Assembly (NCBI GenBank): GCA_903813345.2
Contig: CAIIXF020000007.1
Span: forward strand, 10,915,730-10,979,729
DNA length: 64,000 nucleotides
Reading direction: 5' to 3'
Origin: Owenia fusiformis
Lineage: Eukaryota > Annelida > Polychaeta > Sabellida > Oweniidae
The notes beneath the pieces were generated by a model. That model did not search any database, was not told where the DNA came from, and was given only the letters and a program-made list of their open reading frames with translations. Position numbers and translations under genes: made by a program. Within the stretch, counting starts at the first letter, position 1. Every line of letters starts with the position of its first letter. This document shows, piece by piece, positions 47,960-58,092 of the stretch.

Positions 47960-49748
47960 CTAGCCTTTGTAATGACTCTATTTCACTATAGTTAATATCA
48001 CCATTGACTTGTTTGCAATTCTAATTCTGATGGTTTAGAATTACTCTGTTGTTGCCTTTGTTCACTTTATTGATTGCGCAGTAGTAAATTTATTTCATGT
48101 ACAGCAAAGTTCAAGCTGTTGTAGCCTTGGCATAAGTCTACTCCAGTTGATAAATTATGATAATAATACTAAGAGAGGGAATATCCCAGAATTCCAATAT
48201 CTACCCCTCTACACATTTCTCATGTATCCCTTTGTATAATTAGGTTCATCTATGAATTCTGGGTATTTCCTTCTCTAAAACTTTAACCTGTTTATAACCA
48301 GACGAATATACCATGAGTATTGATTTTCACTAAACTAAGTATCAAACAGCTTGATAAGAGTTTACTCAGAAATAACAAGTAATACCAGCTGTGGAGGTTT
48401 ACAATGGTTGCTCTGCATTGGGAGTGCATTGAGGCAAAAGGAGAAATTACCCCAGAATATTCATATGATAGATGAACATATTTCTATGTAAAGATTGATC
48501 TGAAGAGGTTCAATTTTTATTTGAAGAAATGTTCATCTATGAATTCTTGGGTATTTCCCCCTCTTTATACATACATGCCTGATATTGTATAAGTAATACT
48601 GCAATATGGAAGTCAAACTCAGTACACTGAAATGGGAAGGGTGCAGCAATAGATAGCAGATAGACTCAATTTTTTCTAAGAGGATTCTTATCCACAAAAG
48701 TGACAACATATAATGTTTTATCTAGGTTTATTTTAACACAGTTTTATATATGCATATTTTACAGAACATTCACTTTACTGGCCTTTGCATCAAATAGACT
48801 TATTTATAGAATGGATACTCCTTAATTGTATTGCACAAAAGCATATTTATACAGCCCTTTCTTACACTGTAGGGAGGGCAGGCTATACCAATGCAATAGG
48901 GGGCCATTAACAGAATATTATAATGAGCTGCTTAAAAATCTGTGACATCAATGAGAGAAACTTTTTCCCGTGAAAAAACAAATGCAATTGAGTTAACATG
49001 TAAATTCTCGGTTGATTGCTGTAAGTTTTACCTCTTCAAATGTGCAAGTAATCAGTAAATTATTGACGGATTTTTATTGAACGTCAAATTGACATTTATT
49101 TACGCCTTCTAAGCGATTTGAATATTTCTGTTCATAATGAGTAAATAATTTGAAGAGAATTACTCCCAGTCAGTTTTCAATCATGATAGGAACTGGATGT
49201 GAACAGGTGAAATTATCATAATCATTAGTTCACCAACATTATAACATGTCTCCCATTCATAAAAATATATAGATAGACAATCTATTTTAAGTTAATCTTC
49301 AGTGTTATTTGATGAATGACCTGTTCAAATTAAAACCATTTGCTCTTATTCATGAAATCATTGACTTCACTACTTCCATAATTCATTCAACTAGACGATT
49401 ACTTCCTATTTATTTCTGCAAGTCATATCAGATCGTATATTTGAAAATATTATACTTGAAAACATTGGGATATAGAATTGATATCTTAGAGGAGCGTGAC
49501 ATATATAAAGATTATCCTATATGAGGTTCAGGATATTGGGATTATCCTGAGGCAAATATATTATATCTGCCTGACTATAGGATAATATGTTTATCCCATA
49601 CCAATCTTGGTCATCTGGTTCACATTATTCAATCGTGGAAATATTTTAGAATATTCATGTCCAGTTTTGTTTTCTTGGCCGTGGGCGGATTTTCCTGTTC
49701 TCTCAAATATTCCCAATATACGTCCAAGTATGGGATGAACATACATAC
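47960..49748. other. Intergenic stretch with foldback repeats
   Basis: No gene recognised. Around 48174-48280 and 48450-48570 are related inverted segments containing CTATGAATTCTGGGTATTTC and its complement. These are probably decayed copies of one small foldback element. Confidence 0.45.
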
Positions 49749-49882
49749 CAAATATTACATTCTAGTGAGGTGAATACATGTTCATCTTTCCCTCAGTATA
49801 TTTCCCGCAGCCCGAAGGGCAAGGGAAATATACCTGAGGGAAAGATGAACATGTATTTACCGAAAATAGAATGGAATATTTG
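49749..49882. mobile_element. 134-bp near-perfect palindromic foldback
   Basis: The left arm CAAATATTACATTCTA then GTGAATACATGTTCATC and CCCTCAG pairs with its complement ending at 49882. The loop is short, around CCGCAGCCCGAAGGGC. It is a foldback transposon-like unit without coding capacity. Confidence 0.65.
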
Positions 49883-51670
49883 ATTTATTATATCATTTTA
49901 ATTTTCAACAAATTAGGTGTATTTTTTAGAACTATTTAAACACATAAATAGGCTACAATACATGTGCTCATTAGAATAACCAAGATACATGTACAGCCAC
50001 TTAGTCCGATGCAAGATATTGCCTTCTTTCATCCTTAAAAGTCGCACGTGCAAGATGTCTTGTGACATCACTGGTTTATAAACATCAACAAAGTGGCAAC
50101 GGATACAGAATTGCTATGAGTACCAATGCTCATTGCTCATACTACAAACATAAGCTTTGACGTCATAACAATGAAGTTTTGTTGCCTGCGTATCCAAGTA
50201 TTTTCTACAATATTGTTGTGACGTCATAACAAAGGCATAACATCCGGGACTTTCTACCGTGGTATATACTCCGTGGTATATACACCGTGGTATATACAGT
50301 TGAAAATGAGGCTGCAGCTGGAGACTGCAGGAAACAATGAAATACACCCTAATATTTTTAATCATGTGATCGGTTCTTATCCAATGAGAAAGTGAGAAAC
50401 ATTTCAATGATATAATAAATATATATATATTCCAATGTATATTTTCTGCTGCGTATCTCCTGATCCAAATATTCCCGGGAAAATGTTTTTTATTCAGTGT
50501 AGAAACAGTCAATATGTTAAAATATCTTGCTATTAGCAAAACTGTCAAAATAGATCCAGCAGACCGTAGAATTTTTCTTAACCAAAATGATGATGGATTT
50601 CTCGAAAACAATGAGAATGAGAACGCTTAATAGAAAACTAACATGGATATGGATGTCCTGATTTCACTTATCATTGGATAAATTAGTTATTCGTTATGTG
50701 ATGATCGGTTTTGAATAATGATCACTGGGAAGATTTCAGAGAAATAGCGTATATCATATAATGTTTTTTGACGATATGTTGACATTGCTGATCATTATTG
50801 ACATCGCTGATGGCGAATAAATACCAAAAGGTGACGCTTTGCACGAATGTCACTCATGGTGAATTTCTGATGGAATTTCTCACTTCGACATAATAACCAT
50901 TTAACAGGATAGTGTATGACCACTATCAGATAATTTAAGCGAGTTGTTTGCAATTGTAACTTCACAATTTACATTTTTTGTTTACAATCGCAAGAGACAT
51001 GTGAGCCCTGGTATGTGAGGCTGATCTGAGAAGTCTTAATAAACAATAGTTCTGTCAAAAAATGATTAAATTAAATTATATAAGATTTGGAATGAAAGTG
51101 CCCCGTCCATATTTCATATTTGATAAAAAATAATTAGTGCGTTGGACAAATAGATTCCTTTTTATTGCAGTTAATTCAAAATACTCCTATGCTGGCTGTA
51201 CTAATTCTTCAAAACTTTCCATCATTGACGTCATTGATTTGACTCATTTGCATACAACCAATCAGCGCGCCGGAAATTATCGATTTTCTTTACTTTGTGG
51301 AAAGGTGAATAATATATATTTTTGATATAAGGGTTAGCTACACCCACTTGTGCTGATAATGATATATAAAATATCATTTAAAACAAAAGCATATGATATC
51401 ATATGAATATTATGAATAATAACATGTACATAAATTAAATGGATCACAGCATAATCTTTTTGATGACAAAACACATGCTTAAACCTTATGGTACGTTTGT
51501 AGCTTATTGGCACATTCATTAAACACTATAAGTCTATATACTCGTATATCTTGTATAAAAACTTAGACCTCAACCTATTTTGAATGAAGTTCATACATCT
51601 AAGCTCAGCTCAGATATATTAAAGATCAAACATTACAGATCAAATCTACATGTAACGAATCTGATTAAGT
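49883..51670. other. Intergenic stretch between TIR-STING 1 and 2
   Basis: No gene recognised. It contains a three-unit repeat CCGTGGTATATAC(T/A) at about 50258-50297. Three consensus cAMP-response elements (TGACGTCA) lie at 50158, 50219 and 51226, and there is a CCAAT-type ACCAATCAG near 51257. The 165-codon minus-strand frame at 50611-50114 crosses these repeats and looks accidental. Confidence 0.4.
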
Positions 51671-53330
51671 TTATTGAGACATATCTTGTTTGATCCTCTG
51701 TAATAGAATGTCAGCTAGTGGAAGAGGATTCTCATCTTGGTCTCTAACTTGTATCAACTCAACCATCCTCTGTTGTTCAGGTGTGAATGATTCCTGTATG
51801 ATGTTCTCAAGGGTCTTATAGAAACTCTTCACCTGGTCAAAGCGATCATCTGCAGTAAAACTGACCAGTTTAGGGTTATCCTCCATTTCTTTTAATGGCT
51901 GGATCACAGTTGCGTATTCAACTAGAAACTGGAATTTCTGAAACATAAAACAATTTATTTCAAGCATGGTACAACTATAAGTGATATTACTGTGGCAACT
52001 TGAGGAATTTTTTATTAATGCTGGTGAGACAGTCATCAACAATACTACAAGTATTTCAGAGGCCTTAAGGGCCTAACATTTATCGTAAGTTAGTTCATAT
52101 AGCTCACCTGTGCACCATCATCTATGGTACGAATAGTATTCCAGTAGGGCCTCTCAGATCCTCCTCTAATCACTACAGTCTTCATTTTGTCATTAGCCGG
52201 ATCACGTGTAGTGATACGATTATCGACATTGGCTATATTGCTGGGCAGAATGCCAGACTCTGGTACCAGGATGTACATTTTACGAGGCATGTATGTGATG
52301 TCTTGGTTATCACGGGTGGCAAGGTGCTTTTCAATGCGGCCTTTCAAATCTGAAAAACAATGAATTTTGTGTTTATCTGTCACTAAAGTATTATATGTTC
52401 AATCATTATTGAGGTTCAAGAATTCACTGAATTTAAGAAGTCTAACAATATGAGGAAGACTGGCTGATTGACTCTTATTTTCACCATGTCAAACTTTATT
52501 TATATGAATTATTACACATGTTTACATATATGAAATGAATGATTGCAAGTAGGTATATCATTGCTTTAGATTAGTTGTAGTGCTATTTACCAAGTTGATC
52601 TGGTCCTTGTGGTGGTACTATGACATTCAAATATGAGTAGAAGTACCCCCAGGCCATACCAAACCCAACGTCATTGCCTTGTAGGCCTATTTCCAATGGT
52701 GTAGAGTCTGAAAACACAGTTCAAAAATCATTTACAAAATATAATAAATGATTCATTCTATGTGGTTCTTGTGTTTGAATTGTGGATATATTTATTTACC
52801 AAGGAATAGCACAAAGGACAACGTTGGAATAACACAGCATACATCTGACCCCTATTAAACACATTTGAATTATAAAAGTATATGTGCAATATATTAATAC
52901 CTGTGATGGCATACTGTAACATGGCATTCCTTTGTGGATTATTGTAATCAATGGATGTAACCCATCTAAGAAACTTTGGCACATCTCTGCTTTCAAGCCC
53001 GTATCTGAGGACAATAACATAGCGTTCATTTCCATGGAGCATCTGTGTTATACCTTGCTGGGCCTCATACATTGGCCAATTTTTCTTGAGGAATGTTGGT
53101 GTGAGGAGTACCACCATTCGCATTGACTGCTCCACTTTTGCAATTGTTTCTTCGAGATAGGTAGAACCAGGTGTGAAGTCTTCCTTAAATGTCATAACTT
53201 GGAATTTTGCTTCACTTAGTTCAGCTTTTATCTGTAATGCCACATCGCCATCTTCTCCAGCATGTGCCAGAAATACATGGTATTTCTTCCCTTGTGGCAG
53301 GTCTGGTGGGATGATGGTTTCACTTGCCAT
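51671..53330 (-). CDS. STING: TIR-STING protein 2
   Basis: Four exons (53330-52901, 52707-52591, 52349-52108, 51937-51671) give 351 residues, with the same exon plan and phases as paralogue 1 but only about 14 residues before the TIR domain. TIR (about 15-143): box 1 YHVFLAHAGEDGD, BB loop EDFTPG with the Pro kept, WPMYE with W85 and E89. STING (about 144-351): VGFGMAWGYFYSYLNVIVP with Y165 and Y169, SERPY with R249 and Y251, EYAT at 270-273, identical to the human E260-T263 motif. No membrane segments and no C-terminal signalling tail. The last exon is 267 nt, as in gene 3. An acceptor AATTTCAG at 53341 lies 10 nt before the ATG, so a separate leader exon is expected. AATAAA overlaps the stop codon. 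Confidence 0.93.
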
Positions 53331-53412
53331 TGTAAGTATGCTGAAATTAATTGATTTTTATAATATAATAGTACATATATCTAGAGTACTTTCTTTTCAA
53401 ATACAACATGTA

Positions 53413-53697
53413 GGCCTTGGTTCTATGACAGGTAGAGGGTGGCATCAAGCTGAGAGGCTTCTCCTTTGGGAGACAATGGGAAGAAGTCAATGTGGTTACT
53501 AACTGGCCTCACAGAAACCAACCAGAATTCAAAATTGAAATGAAAGTTACTGAGACCAAACTGTATGTATCTTGTGTGTTACCTCTTAAAGACTGGCTGC
53601 TGGCTTACTTACAGCCTTTACATGCCTTTGTTTGTGAAACCATGGAAGATATCAGCTGCCTCTGTGCCGATCAAGTCTTCTTTTTATCGATTTGAGT
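53413..53697 (+). other. Unidentified open frame with coding-like composition
   Basis: After an acceptor-like CTATGACAG (53428) one frame is open to 53695: VEGGIKLRGFSFGRQWEEVN, then TNWPHRNQPEFKIEMKVTET and on. Composition is more codon-like than its surroundings, and EFKIEMKVTETKLYV loosely recalls a galectin or beta-sandwich strand pair. No start, partner exon or family is visible. It lies opposite to and within the presumed leader intron of TIR-STING 2. It may be a decayed exon or repeat-borne sequence. Confidence 0.2.
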
Positions 53698-53862
53698 GGA
53701 TATTTTCTACCAAGAATCAAATGGCAGATATCAAAGTGCCGCTCAACTCATGGAAATTTCTAAATGAGGTCCAGCCATTTGTTAGAAATCTTCATAGATT
53801 TTGAAAGGTACTTCATGAATTTCTATCAAAACTGCCATTTTGGTGTCTTGGTAGAAAATATC
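53698..53862. repeat. Inverted repeat, GATATTTTCTACCAAGA arms
   Basis: GATATTTTCTACCAAGAATC followed by AAATGGCAG (53699-53727) is matched in inverted form at 53832-53862. It probably marks the ends of a small foldback element inside the leader intron of TIR-STING 2. Confidence 0.55.
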
Positions 53863-54165
53863 AGATCATCACAGAACACAAACAAAGGATGGTGATGTAG
53901 ACCACAATTCAGCTATCTTGATTATGAAGCTGGTGATAGGGGATGTTTAAAGGTTGTTCTAATAGATCAGTCAGGGGTATGCAATATCTAGGATGTGTTA
54001 GAATAATGTGCAATAAACTAAATGCTTTTCGTTCTTTTGGGAGTTTCAACCATGTCATTTTAAAAACCATATTTCAAAAATAGTATGGCAGAAAAGCAAG
54101 AACATATAAGAGATCACATGATTAATCACAAATACAAACTATCTGAATTCAAAATATTGGTCTAG

Positions 54166-54245
54166 GCTAGGCTTAGGCTTGCACATAGCCATCATTTAAA
54201 TTGATGTTTGATGGCTATGTGCAAATATAGTAAGCTTAGGCCTAG
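54166..54245. repeat. Hairpin repeat, TTGCACATAGCCATCA arms
   Basis: CTTGCACATAGCCATCA and its complement are separated by a short AT loop, with outer CTAGGCTTAG arms. It is an imperfect foldback of about 80 bp. Confidence 0.6.
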
Positions 54246-54425
54246 TTTGTGAGTTATTTTACTTTTAGATAAAAATAGAATAATTTCCACAGGTCTAAAT
54301 CTATTGTTTGCTTATTTTATCCATAACAAAGATATATATACAATAGTATTGTGTTGTTAATATTTGAAATATTAATGTGTTTTCATATTTTTTTTTCTTA
54401 TCAGTGTGCAAAGTTCAGTAAATTA

Positions 54426-54546
54426 CCTATAATTGTTTAATTTTCAGCTTTATTTCCAATATTTTCATCGTCATAAAATGGCTGCTGTATCAATAAAGGG
54501 GATTCCCCTTTTAGTATTTACACCATGATAATAGTGTTGCTCAATT
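54426..54546 (-). promoter_or_regulatory. NF-kappaB and C/EBP-like promoter module of TIR-STING 2
   Basis: A perfect kappaB palindrome GGGGATTCCCC at 54498-54508 is the reverse complement of the site at TIR-STING 1. Twenty-three bases away is AAATTGAGCAACACTA on the minus strand (54532-54547), matching the AATTGTGCAACACTGT motif of gene 1. A possible leader-exon donor GTAATT is at 54425, giving an intron of about 1.1 kb to the acceptor at 53341. Confidence 0.55.
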
Positions 54547-54770
54547 TTTGTATTTATGTGCTGATAGAATGGAATACTTTGGCTCTAACACTTACAGTGC
54601 TGATATATAATAATTAAGGGTGCGTTTTCAAACTAAACAGAGTGCTCCTATCAAAATGAATTTGCCTACATACCCCTGAGACTCTTATCTGATAGATAGA
54701 ATGCATAAATAAAACAAAAGTTTTGCTATTATAGGTAAAAAGTTCTCTTGAAATTTCGAAGTGATTTTAC

Positions 54771-54905
54771 CTGTTAATTCTGTCCATGGTCCGCCATTTT
54801 TGCGGAAGTTACACTGAAACGCAAACTCCATGAAACGAAACGAAATCACTAGAAAAAAACATGGCACACATTGTGCGCATGTGCAGCAAAGTTTAGACCA
54901 ATCAG
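54771..54905 (-). promoter_or_regulatory. Possible constitutive promoter with CCAAT, NRF-1-like and YY1-like motifs
   Basis: Within 110 bp, and placed as on an upstream-to-downstream minus-strand promoter, lie a CCAAT box (54897-54905), GCACATGCGCAC (54884-54873, NRF-1-like), AAAATGGCGGAC (54800-54789, YY1-like initiator type) and a donor ACAG|GTAAAA at 54771/54770. It could be a second start for TIR-STING 2 or for an unseen transcript. Confidence 0.3.
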
Positions 54906-55465
54906 ATTATTTGATTATTTTGCGCACATGAATTATTTGCTTCTGAGCACTTACAAGCTTACCACAATAAACAAAGCTGGCAGAGACTACCCTTAGCCTA
55001 CTTCATTTTGGCAAAATTTCAGCTCAAACTCGTGACAAATGCATTATGCATACGCTGGTGTGAAGCCTTGGAGACACTCATTTTAGTAAATATGATTTAT
55101 GGGGTATACTTTTCTGCAGTTTGTGGGAGTTTGGGACATTAAATGTTAAAATTCAAGAAAATATGCCAATTAAACGACTGATCAATTAATATATACACAA
55201 GACAAAATCGTATGGAATAGCTTGCGATAAGCTAGTTATTAAGCTTGTTATTATGGTCTTACTAGTGGTTATTATTGAGTAATGGTACAGGTATTCGATA
55301 TGGTATTGCAGCTTACACTTAAGTAATGGTACACGTATCCTTGGATTTTAGGCCCGAATACCGAGGTTTATTTTTTTAATTATCGTGTATTATTATTTTG
55401 TGTTAATATTAGTTAACCATATAACTATTGGCATGATATGATTACCTTGTTATATTAATATAGCG

Positions 55466-55705
55466 CATAGGCGTAGCCAGGGGGATGCGATGTGTGCGAT
55501 CGCACCCCCCCCCCTCCATAACCAATGAAAATAGAACCATTAAATAGAAGAAAAAAGTCTTAAAATGCTTTTTATTTGAAGCTTCTAGCTCGATTTTGAA
55601 CGAAGTTGCACCAATTTTTGTAAAATTCAAAACAAATCTTCAAAAACATTTTTATGCCACGATCGCACCCCCCCCTCCCCCGACTGAAAGCTGGCTACGC
55701 CACTG
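55466..55705. mobile_element. GGCGTAGCCAG-ended element, copy 1
   Basis: The left end GGCGTAGCCAGGGGG and the inverted right end CTGGCTACGCCACTG enclose about 240 bp with inner GCGATCGCACCCCCC. The same termini occur at 61907-62062 and one end at 58777, so this is a small non-autonomous family. No transposase. Confidence 0.7.
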
Positions 55706-55941
55706 TAACGTGTAATCAATACGCTACATTTTGTATGTTCAATTTGTATACTAAAAACTGTTATTAATCCACAAATTTAGATGAAGACAAGATAAAAATT
55801 CGAATCAAGAATGAAAAGGTGTCTAAGTATATGATTCTTAAGGGTACTGCATATTTGAATTAAACAGAGGCGGGTTAATTTATATTGTGCTATGAATTAC
55901 GCTATTATTCAAAATTGCAGCTAAGATGCCTGTTTTACGAT

Positions 55942-56023
55942 ACCCTGCGTGCAGAGTCTAGTTAAACTACACTAAGACGAAGCTCTCTTTTAAGAAGTGA
56001 AGTCAAACGAATGCAAAGAGTAG
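55942..56023 (+). repeat. Direct repeat A, copy 1
   Basis: About 82 bp beginning CTGCGTGCAGAGTCTA and ending GAATGCAAAGAGTAG. The second copy is at 57064-57145. Confidence 0.65.
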
Positions 56024-56875
56024 TTTTATGAAAAATATCACGGAAGATGTATTCTAGATATCAGTAGTATTCTCAGAAATTTATTATCCGAAACGGATAA
56101 CATCTGGCCACTCAGACAAACAATCGCAGACATAGGCTAAGCTTGTTTATTTAACAGTTAGATTTGTTGACTTACCGATCCGTATTTCAATCTCCGGGAA
56201 GACGTTCTTTTCACTTTGTATTTGCGTGCAGTGTAATATAAGTTGATACTTTTGTTCAAAAATGTACTTTTAATGGCCATTTTATGCCTTTTATTTTCAA
56301 ATTATGTTTTGTTTGGATGTCAGTGTGAAAAGTCAAGAAACGTCAACCCCGACTTTAAATTGTTTTAAAATGTTGGTTAAATCACTTATGGCAAATCACA
56401 AGGTTGATGATGTCAACGGACCATGATTGTGGAAGGCTATCAATATCAGGTGTATATCGCATAGAAAATAAATATAGCTAATTTTTCGCACTGATATGAT
56501 GATGACTATTCTGGCGAATCGGGTAGATATTTCTCAGTTTTTTTCCGGTAATAAAACTATTCATTTCTATCAATTTTACAAACGGGGTCCTTTGAATGCA
56601 CATTAAAACTATAAAAGTATTTATTGGGCGTACATACTCGTTCTGTCATGTTACTTACATTTCATTTGCAAGTTGTCCACATATTAATCCGGCGTTTTGT
56701 TTAATCAAATTTCCCGCCCCTTGAAGTTTCCGACTGTAAAACTTAATATTTAATACTAGCCAATGCATCAGTTAATATTTTCAGAATACAAATTTTCCAT
56801 TTTTATTTCTCTGATAGATAAAGTCTCATTTTGAATCTGTTCGTGTATTAAAGAGTATGCTTTTATAATGCCGTG

Positions 56876-57003
56876 GTCACATTTGCTCAGATTTTCAGCA
56901 CCGGCGCCCGGCCGATGAGTATTTTGTTCAAAATTTTATTCAATTCTGAACAAAATACTCAATCGGCCGGGCGCCGTAATGAAAATCGGAACAAATGATA
57001 CCA
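56876..57003. mobile_element. Foldback element with GCGCCCGGCCGAT arms
   Basis: Long inverted arms (GGCGCCCGGCCGA and TGAGTATTTTGTTCA, with their complements) surround a loop of about 15 bp. Total length is about 128 bp. The outer GTCACAT and CCGGCCGAT motifs recall the 649-bp GC-rich element at 43175, so they may be related. Confidence 0.6.
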
Positions 57004-57063
57004 AGTCATAACTGATGAAAAATCAAATGAGAACATGAACATGGATAATAGGGGAACTATTAC

Positions 57064-57145
57064 GCTGCGTGCAGAGTCTAATTATAAACTACGAGAAGGC
57101 GAAACTCTCATTAGAGAAGTGAAGTCGAACGAATGCAAAGGGTAG
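57064..57145 (+). repeat. Direct repeat A, copy 2
   Basis: Second copy of the CTGCGTGCAGAGTCTA repeat, ending GAATGCAAAGGGTAG. Confidence 0.65.
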
Positions 57146-57427
57146 GGTACTATAGAAGGGGATCATATAAAAGCACGATCTATTTCACAACCCCTTTAAC
57201 TTTTGTTCTTCAACTGTTGCCCTTTGTGCATTTCAAAAATAAAATATCTTAATCTGATTTGTTCCACCTTTCTTTTCGCTCAGTTCTGCACTATTATTTC
57301 CATATGTTGTTGAGGATTATGTCATTTGCGAAATAGCTGTAAGACATTATGAGAATGAATATGGGAGTTTCCACGATAATGTTGTTCACATGATTTTATA
57401 CACATACCTGCATAACAATCGGAGACA

Positions 57428-57599
57428 GAAGTCTTAATATTGTCCAATAAAAGTGAGAATCTAACATTTAATGATAACGAAAGGATTAATTGCTTAGTTC
57501 TCTTTGTTTTAGTCTTTGTTTTCTTAAATGCGGAAGTGTACCAACATCACCTAGATTATATAAGAGATCATCTAACAGTCTAAAATTGCTTTTAATTGC
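57428..57599 (+). repeat. Direct repeat B, copy 1
   Basis: About 172 bp including GAATCTAACATTTAATGAT and GCGGAAGTGTACCAACATCA, ending GTCTAAAATTGCTTTTAATT. Copy 2 is 493 bp further on. Confidence 0.75.
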
Positions 57600-57920
57600 A
57601 AGTTAATGCATTCCGACCAAAATTTGTATACCTGTAATTGGGGGGGGGGGGCGATGTTACATCACATAACTACAACTAGAAATATACAATAAGCATGTCC
57701 GTATAAAAGCTAAAATTATAAAAACTCATTTCAAAGTCATTCTGTTCATGGAAGCGTCAAGTTATGAAAAACAATGCTAAACACTCAAACAAATCGACTT
57801 GATTACCTTTGAAAACTTCTTGAGAGGAAATGGACAAATGTATTTTTCCAACTCATTAGAACGTCTGTCTGATTGAAATACTATTTTTAAATACAAACAT
57901 AAATGATTTAATCTTGGTCA

Positions 57921-58092
57921 GAAGTCTGAACATTGTCCAACAAAATAATAAGAATCTAACATTTAATGATTACAAAAGGATTAATTGCTATATAGTCTTT
58001 GTCTTAGTCTTTGTTTTTCTAACGGCGGAAGTGTACCAACATCACCTTGATTACAGAAGAGATCATCTAACAGTCTAAAATTGCTTTTAATT
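57921..58092 (+). repeat. Direct repeat B, copy 2
   Basis: Second copy of the GCGGAAGTGTACCAACATCA repeat, with a few percent to 15 percent differences by eye and small indels. Confidence 0.75.

Noticed and set aside
50114-50611. 165-codon minus-strand open frame
   Set aside because: Crosses a short tandem repeat (CCGTGGTATATAC) and AT microsatellite, has no recognisable domain, and no splice partner is visible.
53565-53804. 79-codon plus-strand frame downstream of TIR-STING 2
   Set aside because: It runs into an inverted-repeat arm and has no similarity I recognise; only the overlapping frame with an acceptor was kept, at low confidence.
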